This document shows positions 18,701 to 27,112 of a DNA stretch of 64,000 nt, piece after piece. This DNA comes from Catalinimonas alkaloidigena (GTDB lineage Bacteria > Bacteroidota > Bacteroidia > Cytophagales > Cyclobacteriaceae): the NCBI RefSeq assembly GCF_029504655.1, contig NZ_JAQFIL010000001.1, positions 811,001-875,000 of the forward strand. The letters are read 5' to 3'. Numbering within the stretch: position 1 is the first letter of the stretch; each line of letters starts with the position of its first letter. The position numbers were made by a program, and so were the translations under genes. The notes beneath the pieces were generated by a model, which saw nothing but the letters and a program-made list of their open reading frames with translations, did not search any database and was not told the DNA's origin.

Positions 18701-20992
18701 TTATTGAATTACATATCTCACTCCTAAAAAACCTCTGATTCCCTGATTGGGCGCATATACATAAGCCGGATCAAATGTTAGCCCATAGGGATTGTTAGGT
18801 GTAGGAACCACCTCTCCTCCCTCACCGAAAGTTACTTCCCTGTCAAAAGGATCATCAGGGCGCGCGATGCTGTTAGCCGGAGGCGTGAAGTTCAACAGGT
18901 TTTTTACGCCTCCATAAATTTCCCAGGAGCCTCCCGACTGCGCCCAGCTCAGTTGTATGTTCTGCAGGCTCCACCAGGGCGACATCTCATCGCGTGGATC
19001 CAGATCACTGAGCAAAGGCAAGCGCATGGGGCCATAAAGGTTTCCGGTATAATCTATACCGAGGTTGAGCTTGTCAATCGTATAAGATACTGCCCAGGTA
19101 CCTGTCCAGCGTTCGGTCAAAACAGGTCTGCGTTTCTCCAGCTTACCTTCAGCATCTTCTTCGGCAAAGAATACATTCATAAAGCTACCACCTGCCAGCA
19201 CATTGATGCCGTTGGCAAACTCAGTATCCAGATTAACTGAAATTCCCTGCGTTACCGCGTAAGCATCCAGGTTGCGGTAGATAATCTGGTTAGGATCAGT
19301 ATCGTAATCCGGCAAAATCTGGTTAGTGAAATAGGTGTGCCATGCCGTAGCATCCAGCCCGATGTATGAGCCCTCTCTGAGATACATCTTTTTGATGTAG
19401 TTCAGATTTAGGTTATAACTCTGTTCAGGGTGCAGTGCTTCAGCGATCACCACTTCCCGTGATCCGGTGAGGGCGGCGTGTTCTTCAGTAAACAAATTAA
19501 CAACCCTAAAGCCGGTACCGGCATTCAGGCGAAGGATGTTATTGTCATCCAGAGTAATTTTATAGGCTAAACGAGGGGTGAATATGCTTCCGTGATTGGA
19601 ATTATAATCATAACGCATACCTAATAACAATCGCTGTCTGTCGGTGAGTGAGATATCGTCCTGCACAAATAAACCGGGCAGCCAGGTTTCGTCAGCAAGA
19701 TTTCTATCTTCGCTGGCGGTAGCTGGTGTATTATCATCATAATAGGTATAGCGAAGGGCAGAGCCAAGCAGGAGATCGTGGCTTTTCACATTTTTATCCC
19801 AGGTGAGCTGACCAAAAGCAATTTTCTGATCGGCCATGTAGGGAACATCGCCATAGTAGGAGTTTTGGTTATGAGCGTTATAAGAAAAAGTAAAAAGCAT
19901 TTCTTCTTGTACAGGCAACTGATAGTTACCGATCAGCTCCCAGCGCTTGGTATAAATGCTCTCCCCATATACTTCATCGCCACCTCTGTAGTCCGGAGCC
20001 CAGTTCATTTCTCCACCCCATCGGTCTTCGTATAAGTAGCGACCTGCCAGCGAAAAAAGGCGGTTATCTTTGCGTTCAAAATTCCACTTCTGAAAAATAG
20101 AAAGTCTGTCCTGCAGCGTGACATCCGTAAAGCCATCATTATTATTGTCAATCGACTTATTGTAATTGAAATAATTGACACCTGTTAATACTGATACCTT
20201 ATCGCCAAGTTTTAGACGGTGCCCCACGTCAATATTATATTCCTGCCAGCTGGTAGACATGACATCTATCGAAAGCGGAAGAGCGTTCTTAGGATCTTTG
20301 GTGATGATATTGATCAGGCCGCCTACTGCCTCGGAACCATAAAGAGAAGAAGCAGGCCCTTTGACAATTTCAATACGGCGAATCATGGAATTAGGGATGC
20401 CAAACAGCCCGTACACACTTGCTAAACCACTGACGATGGGCATCCCGTCAATTAGAATCATGGTGTAAGGGCCTTCCAGTCCATTGATATGGATGTCACC
20501 GGTATTACACACATTACAGTTGAGCTGAGGACGCACGCCATTAACATTTTGCAGCGCATCATAGATAGTAGGTGTAGGGTTCTTCTTGAAGAAGGTAGGA
20601 TTATATACTTCTACCGGCACAGCACTTTCCAGCCGGTTCACCTCTTTGAGCGTGCCAGTGATGACCACTTCTTCTAACGCATCTGCAACTTCGCTAAGGT
20701 TAAAATTTACTGTGAGCTTTTGCCCTTCTTTCAGGTTTATACTTTTTGTGAGAGCTTCATAGCCAACACTACTTGCGCGTAGTTGGTAAGTTCCTGCTTC
20801 CAGGTTTTGAAGCACAAAATAACCTTCCCCATTGGCTGATGCTCCTTGTTTGGTACCGAGGATTTCTACATTGGCAAAAGGGATAGACTGTTCATCAGCG
20901 GTAATTTTGCCCGCAATCCTTCCTTCAGCTTGACCATAAACTGCATAAATAGTTGACAAACTAAGGGATATGATCGTAAAGAGTGTTTTCAT
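18701..20992 (-). CDS. TonB-dependent outer membrane receptor with CxxC in plug domain
   Basis: 763 aa. A signal peptide (ends YAVYG) precedes a carboxypeptidase-regulatory-like domain (about 25-105), a plug (about 120-230, VNGVRPQLNCNVCNTGDIHINGLEGPY and IEIVKGPASSLYGSEAVGGLINIIT) and a 22-strand barrel ending FLGVRYVIQ. Cys159 and Cys162 form a CxxC inside the plug, unusual for siderophore receptors. The neighbours are a metal ABC importer downstream and a thioredoxin in the same operon, and a DtxR-type palindrome sits upstream. Uptake of a metal or metal complex is therefore likely; the ligand cannot be named from sequence. Confidence 0.88.
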   Translation of the reverse strand: MKTLFTIISLSLSTIYAVYGQAEGRIAGKITADEQSIPFANVEILGTKQGASANGEGYFVLQNLEAGTYQLRASSVGYEALTKSINLKEGQKLTVNFNLSEVADALEEVVITGTLKEVNRLESAVPVEVYNPTFFKKNPTPTIYDALQNVNGVRPQLNCNVCNTGDIHINGLEGPYTMILIDGMPIVSGLASVYGLFGIPNSMIRRIEIVKGPASSLYGSEAVGGLINIITKDPKNALPLSIDVMSTSWQEYNIDVGHRLKLGDKVSVLTGVNYFNYNKSIDNNNDGFTDVTLQDRLSIFQKWNFERKDNRLFSLAGRYLYEDRWGGEMNWAPDYRGGDEVYGESIYTKRWELIGNYQLPVQEEMLFTFSYNAHNQNSYYGDVPYMADQKIAFGQLTWDKNVKSHDLLLGSALRYTYYDDNTPATASEDRNLADETWLPGLFVQDDISLTDRQRLLLGMRYDYNSNHGSIFTPRLAYKITLDDNNILRLNAGTGFRVVNLFTEEHAALTGSREVVIAEALHPEQSYNLNLNYIKKMYLREGSYIGLDATAWHTYFTNQILPDYDTDPNQIIYRNLDAYAVTQGISVNLDTEFANGINVLAGGSFMNVFFAEEDAEGKLEKRRPVLTERWTGTWAVSYTIDKLNLGIDYTGNLYGPMRLPLLSDLDPRDEMSPWWSLQNIQLSWAQSGGSWEIYGGVKNLLNFTPPANSIARPDDPFDREVTFGEGGEVVPTPNNPYGLTFDPAYVYAPNQGIRGFLGVRYVIQ

Positions 20993-21029
20993 AAGCTTAA
21001 AGTTGGATAAACCAATTCATTATTAATTT

Positions 21030-21093
21030 CAAAGCTAGATAATTTTAAAGTAATAAAAAATAATAATTAGGTTAATCTAATAAATTTATTAGA
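21030..21093 (-). promoter_or_regulatory. Promoter and DtxR-type palindromes of the TonB receptor-thioredoxin operon
   Basis: On the minus strand TAGCTTTG (21030-21037) matches the Bacteroidetes -7 element TAnnTTTG, 38 bp before the receptor start. Just upstream lie TTAGGTTAATCTAA (21067-21080), one mismatch pair from a perfect palindrome and close to the TTAGGTTAACCTAA half of DtxR/IdeR operators, and the perfect 18-bp palindrome TCTAATAAATTTATTAGA (21076-21093). A clear -33 TTTG is not seen. Repression by a metal-dependent DtxR-family protein is the likely reading. Confidence 0.45.
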
Positions 21094-21251
21094 ATATATA
21101 CGGAGCAAAAGTTTTTTTGGTTTGACTTCACTTTGATAATGAATAATTACGAGGGGAAATAATGAAAGAAAAAAGCCTTTCAAAAGGTGAATTTGAAAAT
21201 CTTCATCTGTTGATGAGCAAGGATTAATTTTCTTCCTCACATCATTGATAT

Positions 21252-21369
21252 GTTTGGAATTATACTACGGTACATTTTCTGAAGTGGGCTGTGGGACACA
21301 AGCCCACGGCGTCTGAGCCTCGGTTTGTGTCTTCACAAACCGAAAATGTACCGTAGTATAGTTTGGAAT
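21252..21369. mobile_element. 100-bp MITE-like element with 18-bp perfect terminal inverted repeats and 9-bp target duplication
   Basis: The element spans 21261-21360. Its ends are a perfect inverted repeat, TATACTACGGTACATTTT (21261-21278) and its complement (21343-21360). Inside are two further hairpins: GTGGGCT/AGCCCAC (21284-21290, 21301-21307) and CGGTTTGTG/CACAAACCG (21321-21329, 21334-21342), so a single strand would fold as a three-way junction. The same nonamer GTTTGGAAT flanks it on both sides (21252-21260 and 21361-21369), as expected of a target duplication. It carries no ORF and sits 1 bp beyond the HTCS stop codon. Its ends do not match the ISAs1 element in this window, so the mobilizing transposase is elsewhere. 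Confidence 0.8.
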
Positions 21370-21370
21370 A

Positions 21371-24300
21371 CTAAGAAACTACTGCCGCCGCATATTCGGA
21401 AGGAGTTTGTCCGTATTGCTTGTGGAAACTCTTGCTGAAGTAAAAAGGATCGTTGAATCCCACAGCATAGGCTACTTCTGCAATGCTGCCTGAGTCCCGG
21501 CTTAATAAGTCTGCTGCTCTTTTCAGACGCATCATGCGGATAAAATCTCCTGGTGCCTGGTTGGTCAGGGCTTTGAGCTTGCGGTACAGTTGTACCCTGC
21601 TCATGCCCAGCTCCTTACCCATGCTTTCTACACCAAAAGTAAAGTCTGCCATGTGCGCTTCCATGATTGCCAGCAGCCGCTGTAGGAACTGCTCATCGGC
21701 TGAGCTTACTTTGACCGAGCTGGGCTGCAGGGTGATCTCCCGGCTGAACTGCTCTCTGAGCTTTCTGCGGCTCTCAATCAGGTTTTTGATCCTGACCAAA
21801 AGCTCATCGGCTTTGAAGGGCTTGATGATGTAGTCATCGGCTCCGGTCTCCAACCCTTCTATCTTGTCTCCTCCACTGGCTTTGGCGGTGAGCAGAATCA
21901 CTGGAATGTGAGCGGTCTTTTCATTGGTTTTGAGCTTCTGACATAGTTCCACCCCATCCATCTTCGGCATCTCTACGGTAGGCATCATCACATCGCTTAA
22001 GATCAGGTCGGGGATGTGTTCAATGGCCTGCTGATAAGCGGCCATACCATTCGCTGCTTCCATGACCCGGTAGACAGCCTGCAGGTTCTCCCGGATGAAT
22101 GCCCGCACATCGGCATTGTCTTCTACGACTAAAATCAGAGGCGCTTCTGAATGGCTTTCGGAGATTGGTGATCCATTCGTTTGGTAGCCGGAAGCGGCTG
22201 GGGGTAATACCTGTTCTTTTCCATTACCCTCTTGACCTACTACAATTTCGGCGAATTCAGTCTGCCAGAGGGGAAGTTTTACTGTAAAACAGCTGCCTTT
22301 TTCGGCTTCACTGCTGGCTGAGACTTCTCCGCCGTGTAGTTCTACCAGTTCCCTGACCAGCGACAGACCGATGCCACTGCCTTCGCTAGCCTGCTGGCTG
22401 TCATCTGCCTGGTAGAAGCGGTGGAAGACATGAGCCAGTTGCTCTTCAGACATACCTACCCCACTGTCCTGTACTTTGAGTTCCAGCAGGCTGAGCTGAG
22501 CAGCATCCTGAGGTTTCTGGACAGGAGTAGTGATTGATTTTTCCGCGGCATGCAGGCGGGCAGAGAAAGTAATACTTCCTCCTGCTGGTGTAAACTTGAA
22601 AGCATTGGAAAGCAGATTGGTGATGATCTTCTCCAGCTTGTCAGCATCAAAGTACACTACAGGGCGATCATTAGGATACTGAAAATGATAGCTGATCTGC
22701 TGTCGCTCGGCCAGGGTGGTAAAAGACAGTCCGATGGACTGGAGGAAAGGTACAATGGCGCCGGCTTTTACTTCTGCCTGCATCCTGCCAGCTTCCAGTT
22801 TGGAGAGGTCCAGCAGCTGGTTGATGAGGTGCAGGAGTCGCTGGGCGTTGCGCTGCATCATGCTGAAGAGGGAGTGCTCTTTGGCATAGGCAGGCTCAGT
22901 CATCAGTTTGTCAAGTGGTCCCAGAAGAAGAGTGAGGGGGGTACGGAACTCATGGGAAATGTTGGCGAAGAAGCGGCTTTTGAGCTGGTCTACCTCATGC
23001 ATTTTCTCGGCTTCCATGCGCTGTATATTCAGTTCATGTCTGAGTCTTTCTCTTTTGACGGTGTATTGTCTGAGGCTGTACAGAAGGCTCAAGCCCAAAA
23101 CAGTATACAAAGCATAGGCCCAGCCGGTCTGCCACCAGGGCGGGAGGATGGTGACCACTATTGTTGCTCCTTCTTCGTTCCAGATCCCATCGTTGTTGGA
23201 AGCTTTGACCCGGAAAGTATATTCTCCGGGATCCAGGTCGGTATAGCTGGCAAAGCGGCGGGTATCGCTGTAAACCCAGTCTTTGTCTACACCTTCCAGC
23301 ATATAGGCATACTGGTTTTTCTCAGGAGCATCATAATTGAGCGCGACGAAGTCAAAAGAGAGGAAATTCTCATCGTATGCTAATTCAATTGATCCGGCAG
23401 GGACTTCTCTATCTTCATCCATCATCTGAAAGCCGGTGATGTAAACCGGAGGTACAGTAGTATTATCCTGAATGCTATCCGGATCAAAGATGACAAAGCC
23501 ATTGATACTGCCAAACATTAGCTTACCATCACTCGCATATACACTCCCTACTCTAAATTCATTGGCAGGTAATCCATCATTTACATCAAAGTTGCGAAAT
23601 TCTTTTGTTTTTGGGTTAAAGCGACTGATGCCGTTGGTAGTACCCAGCCATAAGTTTCCACCTTCATCACCAATAATACTCACGATATGGTTACTGGGTA
23701 GCCCATCTTTCATGGTGAAGTTTGTAAACGTATTGGTTTTAGGGTCTAAACGGTTGAGTCCTCCCTGCTTAGTACCTGCCCATATGATACCCTCCGGATC
23801 TTCGTAAAGCGCATGGACAATTTTATAGTTTAAGAATTTTTGCGAGGATGTAAGCTGAACAATATTTGAAATTGAGGCCTGAGTGTTGGGTTCTAAGCGA
23901 TTGTGTCCTTTCTGATAGACGGTTGCATTGATTGTATCCTCAGTATTGACAGTATAATTTGGAAGGTAAGTTGTAAAAGTATTGGTTTGCTGATCCAAAC
24001 GAGCAAGCCCTCCCGAAAATCCCATCCATATATCACCATTTTGACTTGCCAATATATCATAAACTGATAGATATAATAAACTATTAGCCATTCTGGAGTC
24101 ATAGTCGTAATAAGTAAAACTTTTGGTATTCGGATCAAAAGAAGCTATAGGGGAAATAATAGGATATACAAAGCAATTACCTTTTCCAATCCATATTTTA
24201 CCATTCGGATCTTCAACGATTTGTTCTACAGGTATATCGGTAGGGTAGCGAGTAAACTTACCCGTACTTCTGTCTCTCATATATAGCGCTTCCACTGTTC

Positions 24301-25597
24301 CTACCCAGAGCCTGTTTTTCTTGTCCAGATGTAATGACCAAACCTGATTAGTTGCTAAACTTCCCGGATCGGTAGGATCTGCCGGATAGTGTATGATGCT
24401 ATTTGTATTTGAATCAAACTGGTACAGTCCCTCAAAAGAATTAAAATAAAAAAAGGAATCCCCTCCCGTACCCAGCCAAATATTTCCCTCATTATCCTCT
24501 ACCAAAGAACCAATCGTATTCTTATCAAGTATAACAGATAGAGAAGTGGGTACAATTTGTTGGGTTTGGAATCTTTTGGGATGTGCTGCTACTTTGTTGA
24601 TGCCATTTACCGTACAAACCCAAAATGTACCTGACCGGGTTTTATACACTGCATTTGTTTGCTTATGGCTGAGACTGCCCGGTTTTTCCGGATTGGCCTC
24701 TATGGTTAATACCTGATCAGTTTGTTTGTTAATACGATAAAGCCCTTCAGAACCGCAAACCCATAAATAATCCGGTTCAACTCCATAAATAAAAGGGTGT
24801 TGCTTTTTGATCTGGCCGCCAGGGTTGTATCGGGTAAAATAAAAAGGTTTTTTATTGGTATCCATACGAAACAAACCTTCTTCATATGAACCTGCCCAGA
24901 GTATACCTTCTTCATCAATATAGACGGAATTACAATTGGGTTGGCGATCTAAGGAAGCATCTAAAACCATGGGAGTGAATTTTCCTGTTTCCTTGTCCAG
25001 TTGATAAATTCCGTTTTCACCGCTTGTCCATAGACGTTGAGAGTTATCTTCAGTGATACTTTTGAACCATAGCATTTTGCCAGGGGGAACATAGGGGGTA
25101 AACTGACCTGTCGAAGGATCAAACCGGACAATACCTCCTACTGCACTTAACCAGAGAATACCATCCTGGCTTTCATGGATTGACCAGATATAATTCCATT
25201 TGTTGATACCTACCGGTTCTATATCAAAGTGCTTCACTTCACCGGTAAATTTATCCACCTGATGAAAACCTCCTCCATAGGTAGTTACCCATAATCTACC
25301 TGTTTTATCTTCGTGTATATCTGAGATGTAGCTATGATTTAAAGTATGCTCAGGATCATCGGGGTCCGGTCGGAAAACTGTAAAGTTATAACCATCATAT
25401 TTATTTAGCCCATCTAATGTGCCAAACCACATGAAACCTTCGCTATCCTGCTCAATACATTTTACAGTGTTTTGTGAGAGGCCCTGCTGATCGGTTAGGT
25501 ATTCAAAACGAAACTCTTCTTCCTGGGCATAACCTATCGCAACAAAAAAATAGAGGCATGCAAAAAGAGTAGCGGTTGTGAGTAGTATTCGTTTCAT
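21371..25597 (-). CDS. Hybrid two-component system sensor/regulator (HTCS)
   Basis: 1408 aa from the ATG at 25597, chosen over 25618 because MKRILLTTATLFACLYFFVAIGYAQ is a clean signal peptide. Order: about 14 Reg_prop beta-propeller repeats (30-730), Y_Y_Y domain (about 740-810), a transmembrane helix (WAYALYTVLGLSLLYSL), HisKA with FANISHEFRTPLT (His882), HATPase with DKLEKIITNLLSNAFKF and SGVGMS, a receiver with VVEDNADVR and LILSDVMMP (Asp1202), and a C-terminal AraC HTH ending VGFNDPFYFSKSFHKQYGQTPSEY. HTCS proteins bind glycan fragments outside and switch on polysaccharide loci. No polysaccharide locus is directly adjacent. The receiver has an extra TVEMPK between DVMMP and MDG. Confidence 0.95.
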   Translation of the reverse strand: MKRILLTTATLFACLYFFVAIGYAQEEEFRFEYLTDQQGLSQNTVKCIEQDSEGFMWFGTLDGLNKYDGYNFTVFRPDPDDPEHTLNHSYISDIHEDKTGRLWVTTYGGGFHQVDKFTGEVKHFDIEPVGINKWNYIWSIHESQDGILWLSAVGGIVRFDPSTGQFTPYVPPGKMLWFKSITEDNSQRLWTSGENGIYQLDKETGKFTPMVLDASLDRQPNCNSVYIDEEGILWAGSYEEGLFRMDTNKKPFYFTRYNPGGQIKKQHPFIYGVEPDYLWVCGSEGLYRINKQTDQVLTIEANPEKPGSLSHKQTNAVYKTRSGTFWVCTVNGINKVAAHPKRFQTQQIVPTSLSVILDKNTIGSLVEDNEGNIWLGTGGDSFFYFNSFEGLYQFDSNTNSIIHYPADPTDPGSLATNQVWSLHLDKKNRLWVGTVEALYMRDRSTGKFTRYPTDIPVEQIVEDPNGKIWIGKGNCFVYPIISPIASFDPNTKSFTYYDYDSRMANSLLYLSVYDILASQNGDIWMGFSGGLARLDQQTNTFTTYLPNYTVNTEDTINATVYQKGHNRLEPNTQASISNIVQLTSSQKFLNYKIVHALYEDPEGIIWAGTKQGGLNRLDPKTNTFTNFTMKDGLPSNHIVSIIGDEGGNLWLGTTNGISRFNPKTKEFRNFDVNDGLPANEFRVGSVYASDGKLMFGSINGFVIFDPDSIQDNTTVPPVYITGFQMMDEDREVPAGSIELAYDENFLSFDFVALNYDAPEKNQYAYMLEGVDKDWVYSDTRRFASYTDLDPGEYTFRVKASNNDGIWNEEGATIVVTILPPWWQTGWAYALYTVLGLSLLYSLRQYTVKRERLRHELNIQRMEAEKMHEVDQLKSRFFANISHEFRTPLTLLLGPLDKLMTEPAYAKEHSLFSMMQRNAQRLLHLINQLLDLSKLEAGRMQAEVKAGAIVPFLQSIGLSFTTLAERQQISYHFQYPNDRPVVYFDADKLEKIITNLLSNAFKFTPAGGSITFSARLHAAEKSITTPVQKPQDAAQLSLLELKVQDSGVGMSEEQLAHVFHRFYQADDSQQASEGSGIGLSLVRELVELHGGEVSASSEAEKGSCFTVKLPLWQTEFAEIVVGQEGNGKEQVLPPAASGYQTNGSPISESHSEAPLILVVEDNADVRAFIRENLQAVYRVMEAANGMAAYQQAIEHIPDLILSDVMMPTVEMPKMDGVELCQKLKTNEKTAHIPVILLTAKASGGDKIEGLETGADDYIIKPFKADELLVRIKNLIESRRKLREQFSREITLQPSSVKVSSADEQFLQRLLAIMEAHMADFTFGVESMGKELGMSRVQLYRKLKALTNQAPGDFIRMMRLKRAADLLSRDSGSIAEVAYAVGFNDPFYFSKSFHKQYGQTPSEYAAAVVS

Positions 25598-25922
25598 AAG
25601 CCTGGAGGTTAGATACATATCACACTCAGGGTTAAAATAAAAGCGTGATCGTATTGTAGATATCTCTTTTAGGTTCAGTAGAAGCGAGCTGGAATCTTAC
25701 TGAAACCATGTATTAGTGGCATTAATGCAAAAACCAGAAGGAAAACTATTCTGTTATTTGTCAAGTAATAGTAGTGAGAAGGTAATGATTTTTTTATAAA
25801 TATTCATTGGAATGATTATAAATATCACGCTAAAAGCTCAACTACTGGCTAATTTGTAAATACTTTCCCAGGTCAATATCTGTTGACCTGTACACTTTAC
25901 GGATGCAATAAAACTGAGGAAA
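25598..25922. other. Intergenic region upstream of HTCS with an 8-bp inverted repeat
   Basis: 325 bp between the EthD gene stop and the HTCS start, both on the minus strand. The only structure seen is CAGGTCAA-N6-TTGACCTG at 25869-25890, without a T-run on either side; it could be an operator or a weak transcription stop. No ORF is supported here. Confidence 0.5.
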
Positions 25923-26243
25923 TTAACCCATGTTATCATACTCATCTACCATTACCGCATAGGTTTTTTCCATGTCCAGAAAAGTGCTGGCATCTTCATT
26001 GGCGGCTACCATTTCAGGCGAACTCATCGCCAGCGTCATGGCTTCATCATGATCAAACCACAATTCACCTATCGCATCGGGCGCATTTGGGTTGGCGTTG
26101 GGCTTCACATCGTTGAGTATCTCTTTGTTCAAGCCTTTTACTTTACTTACGATAGAGATATGACGGTCGCTCCTTAATTCTGCAATGCAGTCCTCATGGC
26201 TAAACCCAGCCTTTCTGAATATGATAAAAACTACTTTGCTCAT
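25923..26243 (-). CDS. EthD-family protein
   Basis: 106 aa when started at the ATG at 26243 (MSKVVFIIFRKAGFSHEDC); a longer start at 26267 adds eight residues. The FRKAGFSHEDC opening, the central acidic/Asn-rich region and FDHDEAMTLAMSSPEMVAANEDASTFLD match small ferredoxin-like EthD proteins, named for ethyl tert-butyl ether degradation but widespread and mostly of unknown role. Dimeric alpha+beta barrel fold expected. It stands alone between a metalloprotease-like gene and the HTCS. Confidence 0.75.
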   Translation of the reverse strand: MSKVVFIIFRKAGFSHEDCIAELRSDRHISIVSKVKGLNKEILNDVKPNANPNAPDAIGELWFDHDEAMTLAMSSPEMVAANEDASTFLDMEKTYAVMVDEYDNMG

Positions 26244-26408
26244 GACTATTAGGTTTTTTTCTGACAATTAAAGCCTCATTCATATGCATTAAAGTTACGC
26301 AACAGCCTTAGAAGAAGCTGGTAAATATGTTACCATCTTTGGTAATTTGGTTACATGGTGTGAAAATCAAAATAAGCTTGAGTGCTTACTTATATCTGGT
26401 AATATAGC

Positions 26409-26948
26409 TTAAGGATTATTTTGGGAGGCTAAAGTAGGGGATTGTATAGGATAGCCTTCATCAAAAATATTGACAAGCTCTCTATCATGACGATAGGCTT
26501 CCTGCTCCCAGGGGGCTAGTAAACGATCTTTATTGTGTAGATATGAGTATTGAGTACCTTTCCATATTATGTGATGCCTGTTGACCACTTCCAGTTCTCC
26601 TTTCACATACTGTTTGACATGGATCATTTCGTGAGCCAGCGCAAGTTTTTGCCTTTTTTTATTCAAATGAGCATCTATACGTACTTCAATAAGTTGATCG
26701 TTAGGATAACCATTATTGGGAAAGGTCTTCTGCACATAAGTAACTGCCTTCATATTCTCCGGCATTTTGTTGTAGAAGCCGATATGAATGAAAACATTTT
26801 CGTCAACATCAAGATGCTTTAGGTGCTGAGATACCTGAGCAAGTATGCCCAAAGAATCTTTACTTCCACTGATGTATACAGTAGGTTGAGATAAAGAGAT
26901 ACCTACTCCCAAAACACCTAACAGTAATAACAATACTAGCTTTATCAT
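26409..26948 (-). CDS. Small exported HExxH protein, putative metalloprotease
   Basis: 179 aa with a signal peptide (MIKLVLLLLLGVLGVGISLSQP). LALAHEMIHVKQY supplies a HEMIH zinc motif (His106, Glu107, His110), and the following WEQEAYRHDRELVNIF has a conserved-looking Glu that could be the third ligand. No family name comes to mind; such short single-domain HExxH proteins occur in many Bacteroidetes. Proteolytic activity is inferred only from the motif. Not obviously in an operon: 141 bp to the EthD gene and 164 bp to the MltF-like gene. Confidence 0.65.
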   Translation of the reverse strand: MIKLVLLLLLGVLGVGISLSQPTVYISGSKDSLGILAQVSQHLKHLDVDENVFIHIGFYNKMPENMKAVTYVQKTFPNNGYPNDQLIEVRIDAHLNKKRQKLALAHEMIHVKQYVKGELEVVNRHHIIWKGTQYSYLHNKDRLLAPWEQEAYRHDRELVNIFDEGYPIQSPTLASQNNP

Positions 26949-27112
26949 TGGACAGGAGGTTAAGATTGACTAATGAATTAAAGCTAGCCAATAAGTCAGG
27001 AACAGGCTGTAAATATTATTTCAAATGCTGGTAATCTGGTAACTGGTAAAAATGAGATACTCTCTTAGTAGGTATAAGCCGGGAATGGGGCTATAAAACA
27101 AAAAGAAAAGGC

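Larger units (their letters stand above)
20993..21370. other. Intergenic region between HTCS gene and TonB receptor gene
   Basis: 378 bp. It holds the regulatory palindromes at 21030-21093 and the small hairpin element with target duplication at 21252-21369. The stretch 21094-21251 is AT-rich and shows nothing else that I can support. Confidence 0.7.

Noticed and set aside
22550..23383. Plus-strand 277-codon ORF inside the HTCS gene
   Set aside because: Antisense shadow of the histidine-kinase region; composition reflects the opposite strand and no family or start signal is seen.
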